Both the position numbers and the translations under genes were made by a program. Below the pieces are notes generated by a model. The model did no database searches and was not told the origin of the DNA. It saw nothing but the letters and a program-made list of their open reading frames with translations. A stretch of DNA of 19,735 nucleotides from JBKEAJ01 sp047974415 (GTDB taxonomy: Bacteria; Bacteroidota; Bacteroidia; Bacteroidales; Prolixibacteraceae). Where the stretch lies: the NCBI GenBank assembly GCA_047974415.1, contig JBKECH010000067.1:1-19735 (forward strand), written 5' to 3'. Below are positions 1-7,775 of this stretch, piece after piece. Within the stretch, counting starts at the first letter, position 1. The number at the start of each line of letters is the position of its first letter.

Positions 1-126
1 AGATTAAAGAAGTTTATTTTCAGCTTCGTAAGCATCGTTGCCAAATTCACTCGCAGCGGAAGACAAGAGGTCGTACATCTAGCCACCGACAACGAAGCTT
101 TGATTCGATGGGCAAGCTCGTCTTAA
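1..126 (+). CDS. C-terminal end of a probable transposase (cut by window edge)
   Basis: An open frame runs from base 1 to a TAA at 124-126, giving 41 residues. They include FIFSFVSIVAKFTRSGRQEV, a basic amphipathic tail ending in an R-Q pair. This resembles the C-termini of DDE transposases of the IS4/IS1380 type, where a helix of the form 'KFIF.FV.I.AK...SGRQ' closes the catalytic domain. The family resemblance is from memory and not a search result. The catalytic residues, start and left end of the element lie outside the window. No clear inverted repeat marking the right end was found after the stop. The element may be intact upstream or only a remnant. A chance open frame of this length is possible but less likely given the composition. 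Confidence 0.5.
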   Translation, partial: RLKKFIFSFVSIVAKFTRSGRQEVVHLATDNEALIRWASSS

Positions 127-300
127 AAATCCGACTTCACGGCGTCTTGGCTTTCCCTCAATAGCCTTAATAAAGTTGGGAAGGGGAGGTCTGCTCAAAA
201 ATAAGGGTTTTGCCACTTTAGCAATAATTTTTTCGAAAAATGTTACTAGCGATCCAATTTTCAGTTCGTAAAATAGGGCTTGCGGATTTTGGATATGAAT

Positions 301-420
301 TTAAATATCAAGGCTTACCGTTCTGTTTGGTTGGAGTTTCTGAATAGAGAGTTTACTTGTGTAAATGACCGATTCGCAAAGTGAGCATAACGCAGATGTC
401 CAAATTTTATGGATGGGCTC
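301..420 (-). repeat. Degenerate intergenic repeat, copy A
   Basis: Read on the minus strand, this stretch starts AGAGCCCATCCATAAAAT, continues through GCGAATCGGTCATTTAC and ends with CAGAACGGTAAGCCTTGATA. The same modules appear in the same order at 13106-13308 (copy C), and the second half appears at 8704-8845 (copy B). It abuts the stop codon of the DUF5103 gene. No reading frame is conserved among copies, so it is a non-coding repeat. The rest of the gene-free stretch (127-300) shows nothing I can name. Confidence 0.6.
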
Positions 421-423
421 TAC

Positions 424-1710
424 TTAATAATCTAGGGTTTTCTCTTTCGAGTTTATAGTCTGATATCCCACGAGGCTATCGTAGCGTGCGCCAATAGGTT
501 TGTAGTAGACCATAACCATATATTCATTTTCAGTCTTCCAGTGCGAGCCTTCGTAAGAGACTGTATTTATCTTGTCGCTACCTTTTGGAATATAGGCATA
601 CATATAGTTGTAGACCCCTTCCTTAAGGTTCAAAACGCAAGAATAAGCCTGCTCCTCATCATTCCACTGTAACTTATTCATTTCTGTACATTGCCAGTTT
701 GTAAGCGCTCCATAGACGAACAAGTCTCCACCATAAATCCTTTCTGGTAAGTGCATTGAAAATTTCGTCAATACATAGTCGGCATATAGGTCATAATCCA
801 TTTTAAGTCTATTAGCATTCTCCACCGTATAGCGCCCATTCATGTCACCAATTTCAAAATAGTCGTCGTAGGTTCTCATCTTATCAATATTTAACCACGC
901 CCAATACCTTCCTTCTTTCACGCCTGTAGTTTCTACTTTGTAGCCCACCTTGCGATTGTCCATTCTGATATCGAATATCCTAAACTCATTACAACCCTTA
1001 AAAACATAATCTGAATTATAATCATACCTTAAAACATTATTTGAAAACGCTGATGGTTTCAGATCTGTTTGCCTCGTGTCGGGGCGACCATTCTGGCTCA
1101 CTGCAACACTGAAATCAGAAGTAGGATTTGCCGAAGCAATATGTCTATAATCAATCTGCATAGTCAGGCTCTGACCTTGCTCTGCATTGGCAGATAGACG
1201 AGCCTTTTCTGCATTTCCTACAATAGAAACACGCTTATCGACAACATAGAAATGCTTTACAAACAGAATATCCTCAGGGTCATCATTTTGATAGACAATA
1301 AAAGCATAATTCCCCGACAATTTTATTTGCACATAGTCATTAGGCACAAATACTTCGTAATGCATATAGTCCGTTAGTGTGCTAATAGACTGTTCGTAGT
1401 TGTAAATCGGATTATAATCCGAACCCTCAATATAGTCGGTATATGATATATTCGATGCTTCCCAATTCCTATTGCAATGTACTATCTTGTAATTCAATCC
1501 CGACAGCTGTTCTCCAAGCTTGTCAAACTGAAAGACTAGCTGTTCGCTGGAATTCAAGTTAATAACTGGGTTCGTAAGTTCGTACCCGTCTCTAAAACAG
1601 CGAATTGATTCAACGCCATTGTTTAGCGTATATGCTCCGTCGAAATAGCTCTGACAATGAGCAGATAAAGCTAATGAGTAGGTAAATAGTAACATTAAGA
1701 CCAGTTTCAT
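424..1710 (-). CDS. DUF5103 protein, T9SS Plug-like
   Basis: The product belongs to the DUF5103 family, found in Bacteroidota. A member of this family in Flavobacterium is the Plug protein that closes the periplasmic side of the SprA translocon of the type IX secretion system. The ATG at 1710 gives a compact signal peptide (MKLVLMLLFTYSLALSAHCQ). The ATG at 1743 adds 11 residues and is also open; I prefer the shorter form. The mature protein (about 410 residues) is rich in beta-strand patterns and aromatic residues, with family landmarks such as YKIVHCNRNW near the start and FRIFDIRMDNRKVGY in the middle. There are no membrane segments beyond the signal and no convincing lipobox, so it should be periplasmic. 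No other T9SS gene is in the window. It lies 99-132 bp downstream of the HsdR_N gene on the same strand, with a hairpin repeat between. Confidence 0.8.
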   Translation of the reverse strand: MKLVLMLLFTYSLALSAHCQSYFDGAYTLNNGVESIRCFRDGYELTNPVINLNSSEQLVFQFDKLGEQLSGLNYKIVHCNRNWEASNISYTDYIEGSDYNPIYNYEQSISTLTDYMHYEVFVPNDYVQIKLSGNYAFIVYQNDDPEDILFVKHFYVVDKRVSIVGNAEKARLSANAEQGQSLTMQIDYRHIASANPTSDFSVAVSQNGRPDTRQTDLKPSAFSNNVLRYDYNSDYVFKGCNEFRIFDIRMDNRKVGYKVETTGVKEGRYWAWLNIDKMRTYDDYFEIGDMNGRYTVENANRLKMDYDLYADYVLTKFSMHLPERIYGGDLFVYGALTNWQCTEMNKLQWNDEEQAYSCVLNLKEGVYNYMYAYIPKGSDKINTVSYEGSHWKTENEYMVMVYYKPIGARYDSLVGYQTINSKEKTLDY

Positions 1711-1770
1711 CTGTTTAAATTTGCGCAATAAGCTGTAAGTCATAGGCTTTATGCTTTTGCTGGTTTGTTA

Positions 1771-1831
1771 ATCATCCTCCTGAGTGTAGTTAGGCTTACA
1801 GCCTGTAGCCTACTGCATGGCTGTTTTATGT
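1771..1831 (-). repeat. Short hairpin repeat, copy 1
   Basis: About 60 bp that reappear at 6197-6250 with near identity: both share GTGTAGTTAGGCTTACAGCCT and then CTACTGCATGGCTGTTT. The core AGTTAGGCT-TAC-AGCCTACT folds as an 8-bp stem with one bulge. Copy 1 carries an extra 7 bases inside the right arm, so AGCCT occurs twice and either can pair. It begins 12 bases after the stop of the minus-strand HsdR_N gene. There is no T-run, so it is not a standard intrinsic terminator. On the minus strand it also contains AGGAGGATGAT, which resembles a Shine-Dalgarno site but is too far from the next start (over 25 bases) to act as one. Confidence 0.75.
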
Positions 1832-1842
1832 GTTTATATTTT

Positions 1843-2289
1843 TCACTCTTCAAAATACGGGAAATCTTTTAGAAACTTATAAGTGTTTTTGTTGTAATCC
1901 ATCTTGCAGATATAATGTTCAATGCCGTTAGACACACATACATATTCAGCCTTAAGTCCGAGATTGTATTTAACAACCTGATCAAAAACTCCTTGCGATA
2001 TTTTAATATTAGGCGCTTTACATTCAACTAGCAATCTTGGCTTCATTTTTTTGTTGTAACAAAGCACATCAAAGCGAAACTCTTGTTTGTTGATAACGAG
2101 TTTCCTTTCGACGGCAATCAGGCTTTTTGGAAAATCTCGATGAGATATAAGAAAAGCTATTAAGTGCTGGCGTACATTCTCTTCCAGAGTCAGCAATACA
2201 AATGCTTGTCTGTATGGGTCGAAAACATAAGTCTTCCCATCAACATTTTTGCGCTTGTATTTAATATGAGGTAGATTAATATTATTCAT
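1843..2289 (-). CDS. Stand-alone HsdR N-terminal-domain protein (PD-(D/E)XK nuclease fold)
   Basis: A 148-residue protein matching the HSDR_N type nuclease-like domain found at the N-terminus of type I restriction R subunits, here as a single domain with no helicase. The nuclease signature is visible: an acidic residue in FRFDVLCYN (D74) and the E-x-K pair in LLVECKAP (E89, K91). The pattern ENVRQHLIAFLISHRDFP near residue 38 is also typical. I chose the ATG at 2289 (MNNINLPHIKYK). An ATG at 2301 and a TTG at 2322 lie in frame upstream. No methylase or specificity subunit is nearby, so it is not a restriction system. To my knowledge such small proteins are commonly found divergent from holA/amn in Bacteroidales; the physiological role is unknown. 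Confidence 0.8.
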   Translation of the reverse strand: MNNINLPHIKYKRKNVDGKTYVFDPYRQAFVLLTLEENVRQHLIAFLISHRDFPKSLIAVERKLVINKQEFRFDVLCYNKKMKPRLLVECKAPNIKISQGVFDQVVKYNLGLKAEYVCVSNGIEHYICKMDYNKNTYKFLKDFPYFEE

Positions 2290-2305
2290 TGTAAAAAACA
2301 TATTG

Positions 2306-2313
2306 TATTTTTG
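2306..2313 (+). promoter_or_regulatory. Possible -7 box for amn-holA
   Basis: TATTTTTG matches the Bacteroidota -7 consensus TAnnTTTG and lies about 60 bases before the amn start, in the short divergent gap. No good -33 TTG is found at the expected 19-23 base spacing, so support is limited. Confidence 0.3.
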
Positions 2314-2374
2314 CTTCAACAATACAACTACCTGCGAAAATAGGACATTTCCTTGACGCTATAAAATTAGAGAT

Positions 2375-3145
2375 ATGAAGACACGCGAAGAAATAGTTGC
2401 CAATTGGCTTCCAAGATATACTGGGAGGGAGTTGCAGGATTTTGGCAAACATATATTATTGACAAACTTCCAAAACTATGTGGACATGTTTGCGGAGAAG
2501 TTCAACGTAGAGGTTGTTGGCGAGGATAAGAATATGCCTAGCGCTAGTGCCGATGGCATAACAATAATAAATTTTGGGATGGGCAGTCCCAATGCTGCTA
2601 CAATAATGGATCTACTTAGCGTAATCAATCCGAAAGCAGTGTTATTCTTGGGAAAATGCGGAGCATTACGACCAAAGAATAATCTAGGCGATTTTATATT
2701 GCCTCTTGCAGCAATAAGGGGCGAAGGTACATCAAACGACTATTTCCCTCCTGAAATACCAGCCCTTCCTGCCTTCAACCTACAGCGAGCAATTTCATCA
2801 ACAATAAGAGATTATGAATCTGACTATTGGACGGGCACGGTTTACACAACCAACAAGAGAGTCTGGGAGCACGACGACAATTTTAAGGATTATCTGAAAT
2901 CTACAAAAGCTCTGGGAGTAGACATGGAAACGGCAACGCTGTTTGTGGTTGGTTTCTACAATCAGATTCCTACAGGAGCACTACTATTAGTGTCCGATCA
3001 GCCAATGATTTCCAGTGGTGTAAAAACAGAAAAGAGCGATAATTTTGTAACACAAAATTATGTGCAAAATCATTTGGACATAGGCATCAAATCGCTCATT
3101 GAAATCAAAGACAAAAAACGCTCGGTAAGGCATTTAAGATTTTAG
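2375..3145 (+). CDS. amn: AMP nucleosidase
   Basis: AMP nucleosidase hydrolyses AMP to adenine and ribose 5-phosphate and helps set the purine nucleotide pool; it is cytosolic. The 256-residue protein has the PNP/UDP phosphorylase (PF01048) fold: the glycine-rich GMGSPNA (68-74), GKCGAL (93-98) that closes the phosphate site, and the ribose-binding GVDMETATLF (181-190). The catalytic acid is the Asp in VSDQP (D208). The length fits the short AMP nucleosidases of Bacteroidota, not the ~480-residue enterobacterial Amn, which has an extra regulatory N-terminal domain. The ATG at 2375 is the first in frame. Only 3 bases separate its stop from the holA start, so the two are almost certainly co-transcribed. 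Confidence 0.9.
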   Translation: MKTREEIVANWLPRYTGRELQDFGKHILLTNFQNYVDMFAEKFNVEVVGEDKNMPSASADGITIINFGMGSPNAATIMDLLSVINPKAVLFLGKCGALRPKNNLGDFILPLAAIRGEGTSNDYFPPEIPALPAFNLQRAISSTIRDYESDYWTGTVYTTNKRVWEHDDNFKDYLKSTKALGVDMETATLFVVGFYNQIPTGALLLVSDQPMISSGVKTEKSDNFVTQNYVQNHLDIGIKSLIEIKDKKRSVRHLRF

Positions 3146-3148
3146 AAC

Positions 3149-4159
3149 ATGACAGATTACAAGTCTATTATAAAAGACTTAAAGGGCAAGAACTACAAGC
3201 CAATTTATCTACTGATGGGCGATGAACCCTATTATATAGATAAGATTACTGATTATATTGTTAACAATGTTCTCAGCAAAGACGAGAAGATTTTTAACCA
3301 GACTATTATGTACGGCAAAGACATAAGTGTAAACGATATTGTTAATACTTCCTTGCGATATCCTATGGGAGCTGAATATCAGGTAGTAGTTGTAAAAGAG
3401 GCACAGCAAATCCACGCCACACAACTGGAAAAGCTTACAAAGTATGCCGAAAATCCAAACCCGACAAGCATACTAGTAATCAACATGAAGGGCAAGTCTC
3501 TGGATAAAAGGAAAAAGCTAGCAAAACTTATTGATAAGAATGGAGCTTTATTCGAAAGTCCTAAAATTCGAGATTACGAGATCTCTAAATGGATAGAAGC
3601 GTATGTTAGAGAACAAGGATACAGTTTGACCTCTCAGTCGGCGATGTTACTAGGCGAGTATCTAGGAACAGACCTAACAAAGATAACAAACGAACTTTCT
3701 AAGCTTTATCTCAATATTGACAATGGAGCGAATATCACTCCCGAACTTATTCAAGAATACATTGGAATCAGTAAAGACTATAACGTATTTGAACTACAAG
3801 ATGCACTCAGTGTCAGGGATACTCTCAAGGCTAATAGAATAGTTAGATATTTTGCTGTCAATCAATCGTCCAACCCCATAACGCTCACCATATCAACACT
3901 CTTTGGCTTCTATAAAAAAATACTGCAAATCAGTCTACTGCAGGACAAGTCCATAGTAAATACCCGAAAGGAGATAGGTATCAGTAGCGATTTTATCTGT
4001 AAAAAGTATATAGAAACAGCAAGAAGATACCATCCCACAAAACTGGTAAGCATAATATCATTGTTGCGAGAATATGACATGAAATCCAAAGGAGTCGGCA
4101 ATATCTCAACAGATGCAGGAGAGCTTCAGAAGGAATTAATTTACAAGATATTACACTAG
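3149..4159 (+). CDS. holA: DNA polymerase III subunit delta
   Basis: Delta is the clamp-loader subunit that binds and opens the sliding beta clamp. The 336-residue product has the family's N-terminal motif LLMGDEPYYIDKI (about 21-33), the AAA+-like core with VVVVKEAQQI near residue 80, and the diagnostic LGEYLGTDLTKITNELSKL near residue 167, followed by the helical C-terminal domain that binds other clamp-loader subunits. As in other delta subunits, no intact Walker A is present. Length is normal. The start ATG comes 3 bases after the amn stop. It converges on the LysE gene with only 30 bases between the stops, and no intrinsic terminator is visible there. Confidence 0.93.
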   Translation: MTDYKSIIKDLKGKNYKPIYLLMGDEPYYIDKITDYIVNNVLSKDEKIFNQTIMYGKDISVNDIVNTSLRYPMGAEYQVVVVKEAQQIHATQLEKLTKYAENPNPTSILVINMKGKSLDKRKKLAKLIDKNGALFESPKIRDYEISKWIEAYVREQGYSLTSQSAMLLGEYLGTDLTKITNELSKLYLNIDNGANITPELIQEYIGISKDYNVFELQDALSVRDTLKANRIVRYFAVNQSSNPITLTISTLFGFYKKILQISLLQDKSIVNTRKEIGISSDFICKKYIETARRYHPTKLVSIISLLREYDMKSKGVGNISTDAGELQKELIYKILH

Positions 4160-4189
4160 TCAGGCGGCGTCGAACTTTATAGTCAGAAT

Positions 4190-4834
4190 CTAACTAAAAA
4201 TATTGATGAATAGATCTACAATATAGTAGACTGCTACAAGTATTATAACTACACCTGCCACCTTGTTGAACCACCACAGGATGCGTAGAGTAAATCTATG
4301 TCTAAAGATATTGATTATGCCCGACAGCGATGCCCACCAAACAATACATCCTAAGATAATGCCTCCAAAGAGAGCGAAATTTATATTATGTTGGTTCAGA
4401 TTTAGAGTGACCCCGAAACCCGTAAATAAAGCAAGAAAGATAAACACTAATAATGGATTGGACACTGTCAGAAGGAACGAAGATACAAAATCACCAAGAT
4501 AGCCAGGCTTTTTATTGCGCTGTTGACGTATTTCCTTAACTGGATTTTTGCGATAGATAAAAATACCAAGACATACAAGGACAACAATACCAAGAAGATG
4601 TATAAAGATGTCGTATCTCCTAATCATAGAATGTATGTACGAAAATGAATATCCAGCAATGATGGCATAAAATAAATCGCCGAAAGCCACTCCCAGCCCA
4701 GATATAAATCCAGATTTAAAGTTCTTATTGACAGTTCGCTGAATAACAAGAATGGCCAATGGACCCACTGGAACCGACGCCATCAAGCCGATAAGCAAAC
4801 CATCAAGGAAATATTTGGCAATAGATATATCCAT
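4190..4834 (-). CDS. LysE/RhtB-family amino-acid exporter
   Basis: A 214-residue inner-membrane protein with about six hydrophobic segments. The family's signature lies in the first helix, SVPVGPLAILVIQRTV (20-35), with the Gly-Pro kink. A matching SNPLLVFIF occurs in the second half, reflecting the internal duplication known in LysE transporters. Relatives export basic or neutral amino acids; the substrate here cannot be told from sequence. The gene starts 14 bases after the GNAT stop and is the last of the minus-strand series nfnA-nfnB-DHOD-like-GNAT-LysE. No specific regulator is adjacent. Confidence 0.85.
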   Translation of the reverse strand: MDISIAKYFLDGLLIGLMASVPVGPLAILVIQRTVNKNFKSGFISGLGVAFGDLFYAIIAGYSFSYIHSMIRRYDIFIHLLGIVVLVCLGIFIYRKNPVKEIRQQRNKKPGYLGDFVSSFLLTVSNPLLVFIFLALFTGFGVTLNLNQHNINFALFGGIILGCIVWWASLSGIINIFRHRFTLRILWWFNKVAGVVIILVAVYYIVDLFINIFS

Positions 4835-4848
4835 CTTATACTAAATTC

Positions 4849-5127
4849 TTAATCCCAAACCTCTACAAGTTTCTTCCATTCTTCGTTTCGACGAATAAGC
4901 TTCACAATGTATGGGCATATTGCCACAAGCTCATAATTTCGCTCAATACAGAAGTTCACAGCATATGTAACTAGAGCCTTAGCCACTCCCATGCCTCCAA
5001 TTTCTTCAGGCACAAAGGTATGATAAAAATAGCATCTATTGCCTTCTCTTTTGTATTTTACTTCTGCGTGATATCCGTTTATTGTAGTACAAAACACGCT
5101 ATTTTCGGCATCATGTATAATGTTCAT
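4849..5127 (-). CDS. Small GNAT-like N-acetyltransferase (YjdJ type)
   Basis: A 92-residue single-domain protein resembling the short GCN5-related family (Acetyltransf_CG, PF14542). It keeps the beta-strand pair with YFYHTFVPEEI (33-43), the acetyl-CoA pyrophosphate loop GGMGVAKALV (44-53), and the late ICPYIVKLIRRNEEW (70-84), whose Cys-Pro-Tyr is typical of the group. The length is normal for this family, so it is not a truncation. The acceptor substrate is unknown. Its ATG begins one base after the TAG of the DHOD-like gene, which implies translational coupling. Confidence 0.8.
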   Translation of the reverse strand: MNIIHDAENSVFCTTINGYHAEVKYKREGNRCYFYHTFVPEEIGGMGVAKALVTYAVNFCIERNYELVAICPYIVKLIRRNEEWKKLVEVWD

Positions 5128-5128
5128 G

Positions 5129-6109
5129 CTATTTATCAGTAAAATAACGCATAAACTGCAATCGCTCTAGTTGTGACAGATTTTCTTTATGCATACCTAG
5201 CTTGCCCTTAAAGTCGAGTATGGAAGAATAGTTCTTAGTGTTCATCCAGTCTTCTATATTTTTGTTAATAACACTAATATAATCAAGGCCTTTTTTGTAC
5301 AATACAGACGACAACTGTATTGTAGTTGCTCCTGCTAGCAACATCTTAATAGCACTGCTAGATACATGTATTCCTGTCGATGCCGAGATATCGCAATCCA
5401 GTTGAGGTGAGCTCAGACCTACCCATCTTAAGGGGATCTGATACTCATCAGGATGACTAAAAATATCGCCCGAAACAGCTTCCTCAGTATTAATGTCAAT
5501 ATCAGGCATATAAAACCTATTAAACATTGTAATTGCAGATACACCGATTTTATCAAGCTCCTTTACAAAGCCGAGTATATTGGCATGATGATAGCTAATT
5601 TTTATGATTATTGGTTTGCTTGCAATGCTCACTATATTTCTAATCAAATCGAGTTGTTCTGTTTCAATCTCGCCACCTGTTTTATTGTTACTAACAGACT
5701 TGTATAAATTAATTTCAGTGCCGTCGGCTCCAGATTTTTCAAATTTATCTATGTAGTCTGTCCACTGACTTTTGCCAGTACAATTAACACTTGCAAACAC
5801 TGGAATATCAACAATCTCCTTGGCTTGGCTTAGCATATCGAGGTATTTGTCTGTATTCCTATGCTTTATAAAATAATCGAGATAGTCTAGGTTTTCGTGG
5901 TCTGTTGTTAGAAATTCATCATCATTAACGACAGCCTTATGCTCATTGTATATTTCCTCTTCAAATAAGGATTTCAGAACAATCGCTCCTGCTCCTGCTT
6001 TTGCAATTTCGTCAATATGTTTTAGATTGCCCGTCATTGATGAACTTCCTGCTATTATGGGCGAACGTAATTCTAGTCCGCAAAATTTTGTTGTTAATAG
6101 TTGCTTCAT
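5129..6109 (-). CDS. Dihydroorotate dehydrogenase-like FMN protein
   Basis: A 326-residue TIM-barrel protein of the DHOD superfamily. FMN-binding features are visible: IIAGSSSMTG (18-27), IVLKSLFEEE with K46, IKISYH with K170, and the phosphate-binding stretch GIHVSSSAIKMLLAGATTIQ near the C-terminus. Where true DHODs carry N-L-S-C-P-N with the catalytic base, this protein reads EINLYKSVSNN (132-142), so the catalytic Cys/Ser motif is absent. Pyrimidine synthesis is therefore doubtful. The family is common in Bacteroidota and often labelled only 'DHOD-like'; its substrate is unknown. It lies 142 bases after nfnB, with a hairpin repeat in the gap, and is coupled to the downstream GNAT gene. 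No TAnnTTTG promoter box was found in front of it. Confidence 0.8.
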   Translation of the reverse strand: MKQLLTTKFCGLELRSPIIAGSSSMTGNLKHIDEIAKAGAGAIVLKSLFEEEIYNEHKAVVNDDEFLTTDHENLDYLDYFIKHRNTDKYLDMLSQAKEIVDIPVFASVNCTGKSQWTDYIDKFEKSGADGTEINLYKSVSNNKTGGEIETEQLDLIRNIVSIASKPIIIKISYHHANILGFVKELDKIGVSAITMFNRFYMPDIDINTEEAVSGDIFSHPDEYQIPLRWVGLSSPQLDCDISASTGIHVSSSAIKMLLAGATTIQLSSVLYKKGLDYISVINKNIEDWMNTKNYSSILDFKGKLGMHKENLSQLERLQFMRYFTDK

Positions 6110-6196
6110 ATACTTATTATTTTACTAACAGTTGTTACCAGTATCTTATAGCTAGTAGCCTTTTTTGATTCTTTATGTTTATTTCCTTTGCATATA

Positions 6197-6250
6197 ATCA
6201 TCCTCCTGTGTGTAGTTAGGCTTACAGCCTACTGCATGGCTGTTTCATGT
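6197..6250 (-). repeat. Short hairpin repeat, copy 2
   Basis: Second copy of the element at 1771-1831. It lacks the 7-base internal duplication. The stem AGTTAGGCT / AGCCTACT with a TAC loop is intact. It starts one base after the nfnB stop, matching the position of copy 1 after its gene. Flanking sequence is unrelated between the two sites, so similarity is confined to the element. Confidence 0.75.
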
Positions 6251-6251
6251 T

Positions 6252-7769
6252 TTAAAAATTCTTCCAATCATCTCTAAGCTCCTCAACACCATGGACTGAA
6301 TTTAAATAATTGTGCATGCCTTTAGCTGCTCGTTTTCCGTCGCCCATTGCTTGTATAACTGTTGCTCCTCCACGCACTATGTCGCCTCCTGCAAAAATAT
6401 TCGGAATGGAACTTTGCAGTGTATGTTTGTCAGCTTCTACGGTTCCCCACTTACTAACTTGCAGCTTGGGTAAAGACAGAGGTATAAGAGGGTTGGGTGA
6501 TACTCCAACAGCAACGACTACTGTATCTACCTCTATCATCACTTCTGAGCCTTCAATTGAGATTGGCTTACGTCTGCCAGATGCATCAGGTTCGCCGAGT
6601 TCCATCTGTTGAATAAACATTTTGTCTACAAAAGCCAATTCATTTCCCTCGTATCGGACAGGATTTGCTAGGTTTATAAACTCCACACCCTCCTCTTGTG
6701 CATGTTTTATCTCTTCTTGTCGTGCAGGCATTTCTTCCATTGAACGTCTATATATTATCATGGCTCGGTCTGCTCCCAATCGTTTGGCTGTACGCACTGC
6801 ATCCATTGCGGTATTGCCGCCTCCAACAACTGCTACATTCTTACCTAATAGGACCGGTGTATCGTAATCCTCTCGTTGAGCATTCATCAAATTTACGCGT
6901 GTAAGATACTCATTGGCAGACAATATGCCATTGAGGTTCTCGCCCTCAATGTTCATAAAACGAGGCAAGCCTGCACCACTTCCAATAAAAAATGCTTGGT
7001 AGCCTTCTTCCTCTAATTGCTCGAAAGAAGCAGTTCGTCCTACTATAAAGTTCGTAACAAATTTAACTCCCCAATTTTCTAAATTTTTCAGCTCCTTGTC
7101 TACCAGCATATTTGGAAGTCTAAATTCAGGAATGCCGTATTTCAACACCCCTCCAACTTCATGTAGAGCCTCGAATACTGTTACATCATACCCATTCTGA
7201 GCCATGTCGCCAGCAAAGGATAGTGATGCTGGACCAGCTCCTATAGCGGCCACTTTGATGCCATTGCTTCTTGGCTTCGACTTCGTCGAGATTGGCGTAG
7301 AGGTGCTTAGGCAGTAGTCGGCAGCATATCTCTCAAGATTACCAATGGCAACAGAGGGCTTATTTATTTTCACGCTATAAAAACAGTTTGCTTCACATTG
7401 CTTTTCTTGCGGACATACTCTACCGCAAACACTCGGCAACGCAGATGATTCCTTCAGAGTAGCTCCTGCCATTATCACATTGCCCACTTCAATGCATTTG
7501 ATAAACTTGGGTATATTAATATTCACAGGGCAACCACTTACACAAGTGGGATTGGCGCAATCTAAACATCTTGACGCTTCCGTTAAGGCTTGTTCTGCAG
7601 TCAGTCCTGTATTAACCTCTATGCTCTGGGATCTTATACGTTCTTTTGCATCGACCTCATTCATGTGGGCACGCAGGATTTCGGTGCGTTCTTTGTTTTT
7701 CTTGCTCCTGCGTATTTTTTCACGCCATGCTTGCGCCCTCTCTGCTTTTAAATATTCTTCTTGTGTCAT
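6252..7769 (-). CDS. nfnB: NfnB-type large subunit (GltD-like iron-sulfur flavoprotein)
   Basis: A 505-residue protein of the glutamate synthase small-subunit family. The N-terminus carries Cys for two [4Fe-4S] clusters: C68, C71, C76, C80 and C115, C119, C125, C129. Then come an FAD site (AAIGAGPASL, 174-183), an NAD(P)H site (VVGGGNTAMDA, 314-324) and the second flavin motif IFAGGDIVRGGATVIQAM (458-475). Automatic annotation would call it gltD. No glutamate synthase large subunit is nearby; instead nfnA lies 6 bases upstream. This arrangement defines NADH-dependent ferredoxin:NADP+ oxidoreductase (Nfn), which couples NADPH with NAD+ and ferredoxin by flavin bifurcation. Relatives acting as sulfide dehydrogenase (SudA) have the same layout and cannot be excluded. 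The N-terminal 50 residues are charged and longer than in classical GltD. Confidence 0.85.
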   Translation of the reverse strand: MTQEEYLKAERAQAWREKIRRSKKNKERTEILRAHMNEVDAKERIRSQSIEVNTGLTAEQALTEASRCLDCANPTCVSGCPVNINIPKFIKCIEVGNVIMAGATLKESSALPSVCGRVCPQEKQCEANCFYSVKINKPSVAIGNLERYAADYCLSTSTPISTKSKPRSNGIKVAAIGAGPASLSFAGDMAQNGYDVTVFEALHEVGGVLKYGIPEFRLPNMLVDKELKNLENWGVKFVTNFIVGRTASFEQLEEEGYQAFFIGSGAGLPRFMNIEGENLNGILSANEYLTRVNLMNAQREDYDTPVLLGKNVAVVGGGNTAMDAVRTAKRLGADRAMIIYRRSMEEMPARQEEIKHAQEEGVEFINLANPVRYEGNELAFVDKMFIQQMELGEPDASGRRKPISIEGSEVMIEVDTVVVAVGVSPNPLIPLSLPKLQVSKWGTVEADKHTLQSSIPNIFAGGDIVRGGATVIQAMGDGKRAAKGMHNYLNSVHGVEELRDDWKNF

Positions 7770-7775
7770 GGTCGT

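Noticed and set aside
1778..1784. AGGAGG-like Shine-Dalgarno site within the hairpin repeat
   Set aside because: It is part of the repeated element in both copies and is more than 25 bases from the next start codon.
1843..2289. A type I restriction-modification system
   Set aside because: Only the HsdR_N-like domain is present; there is no helicase part, no HsdM and no HsdS.
4160..4189. Possible terminator between converging holA and LysE genes
   Set aside because: The 30-base gap has no stem of useful length and no T-run on either strand.
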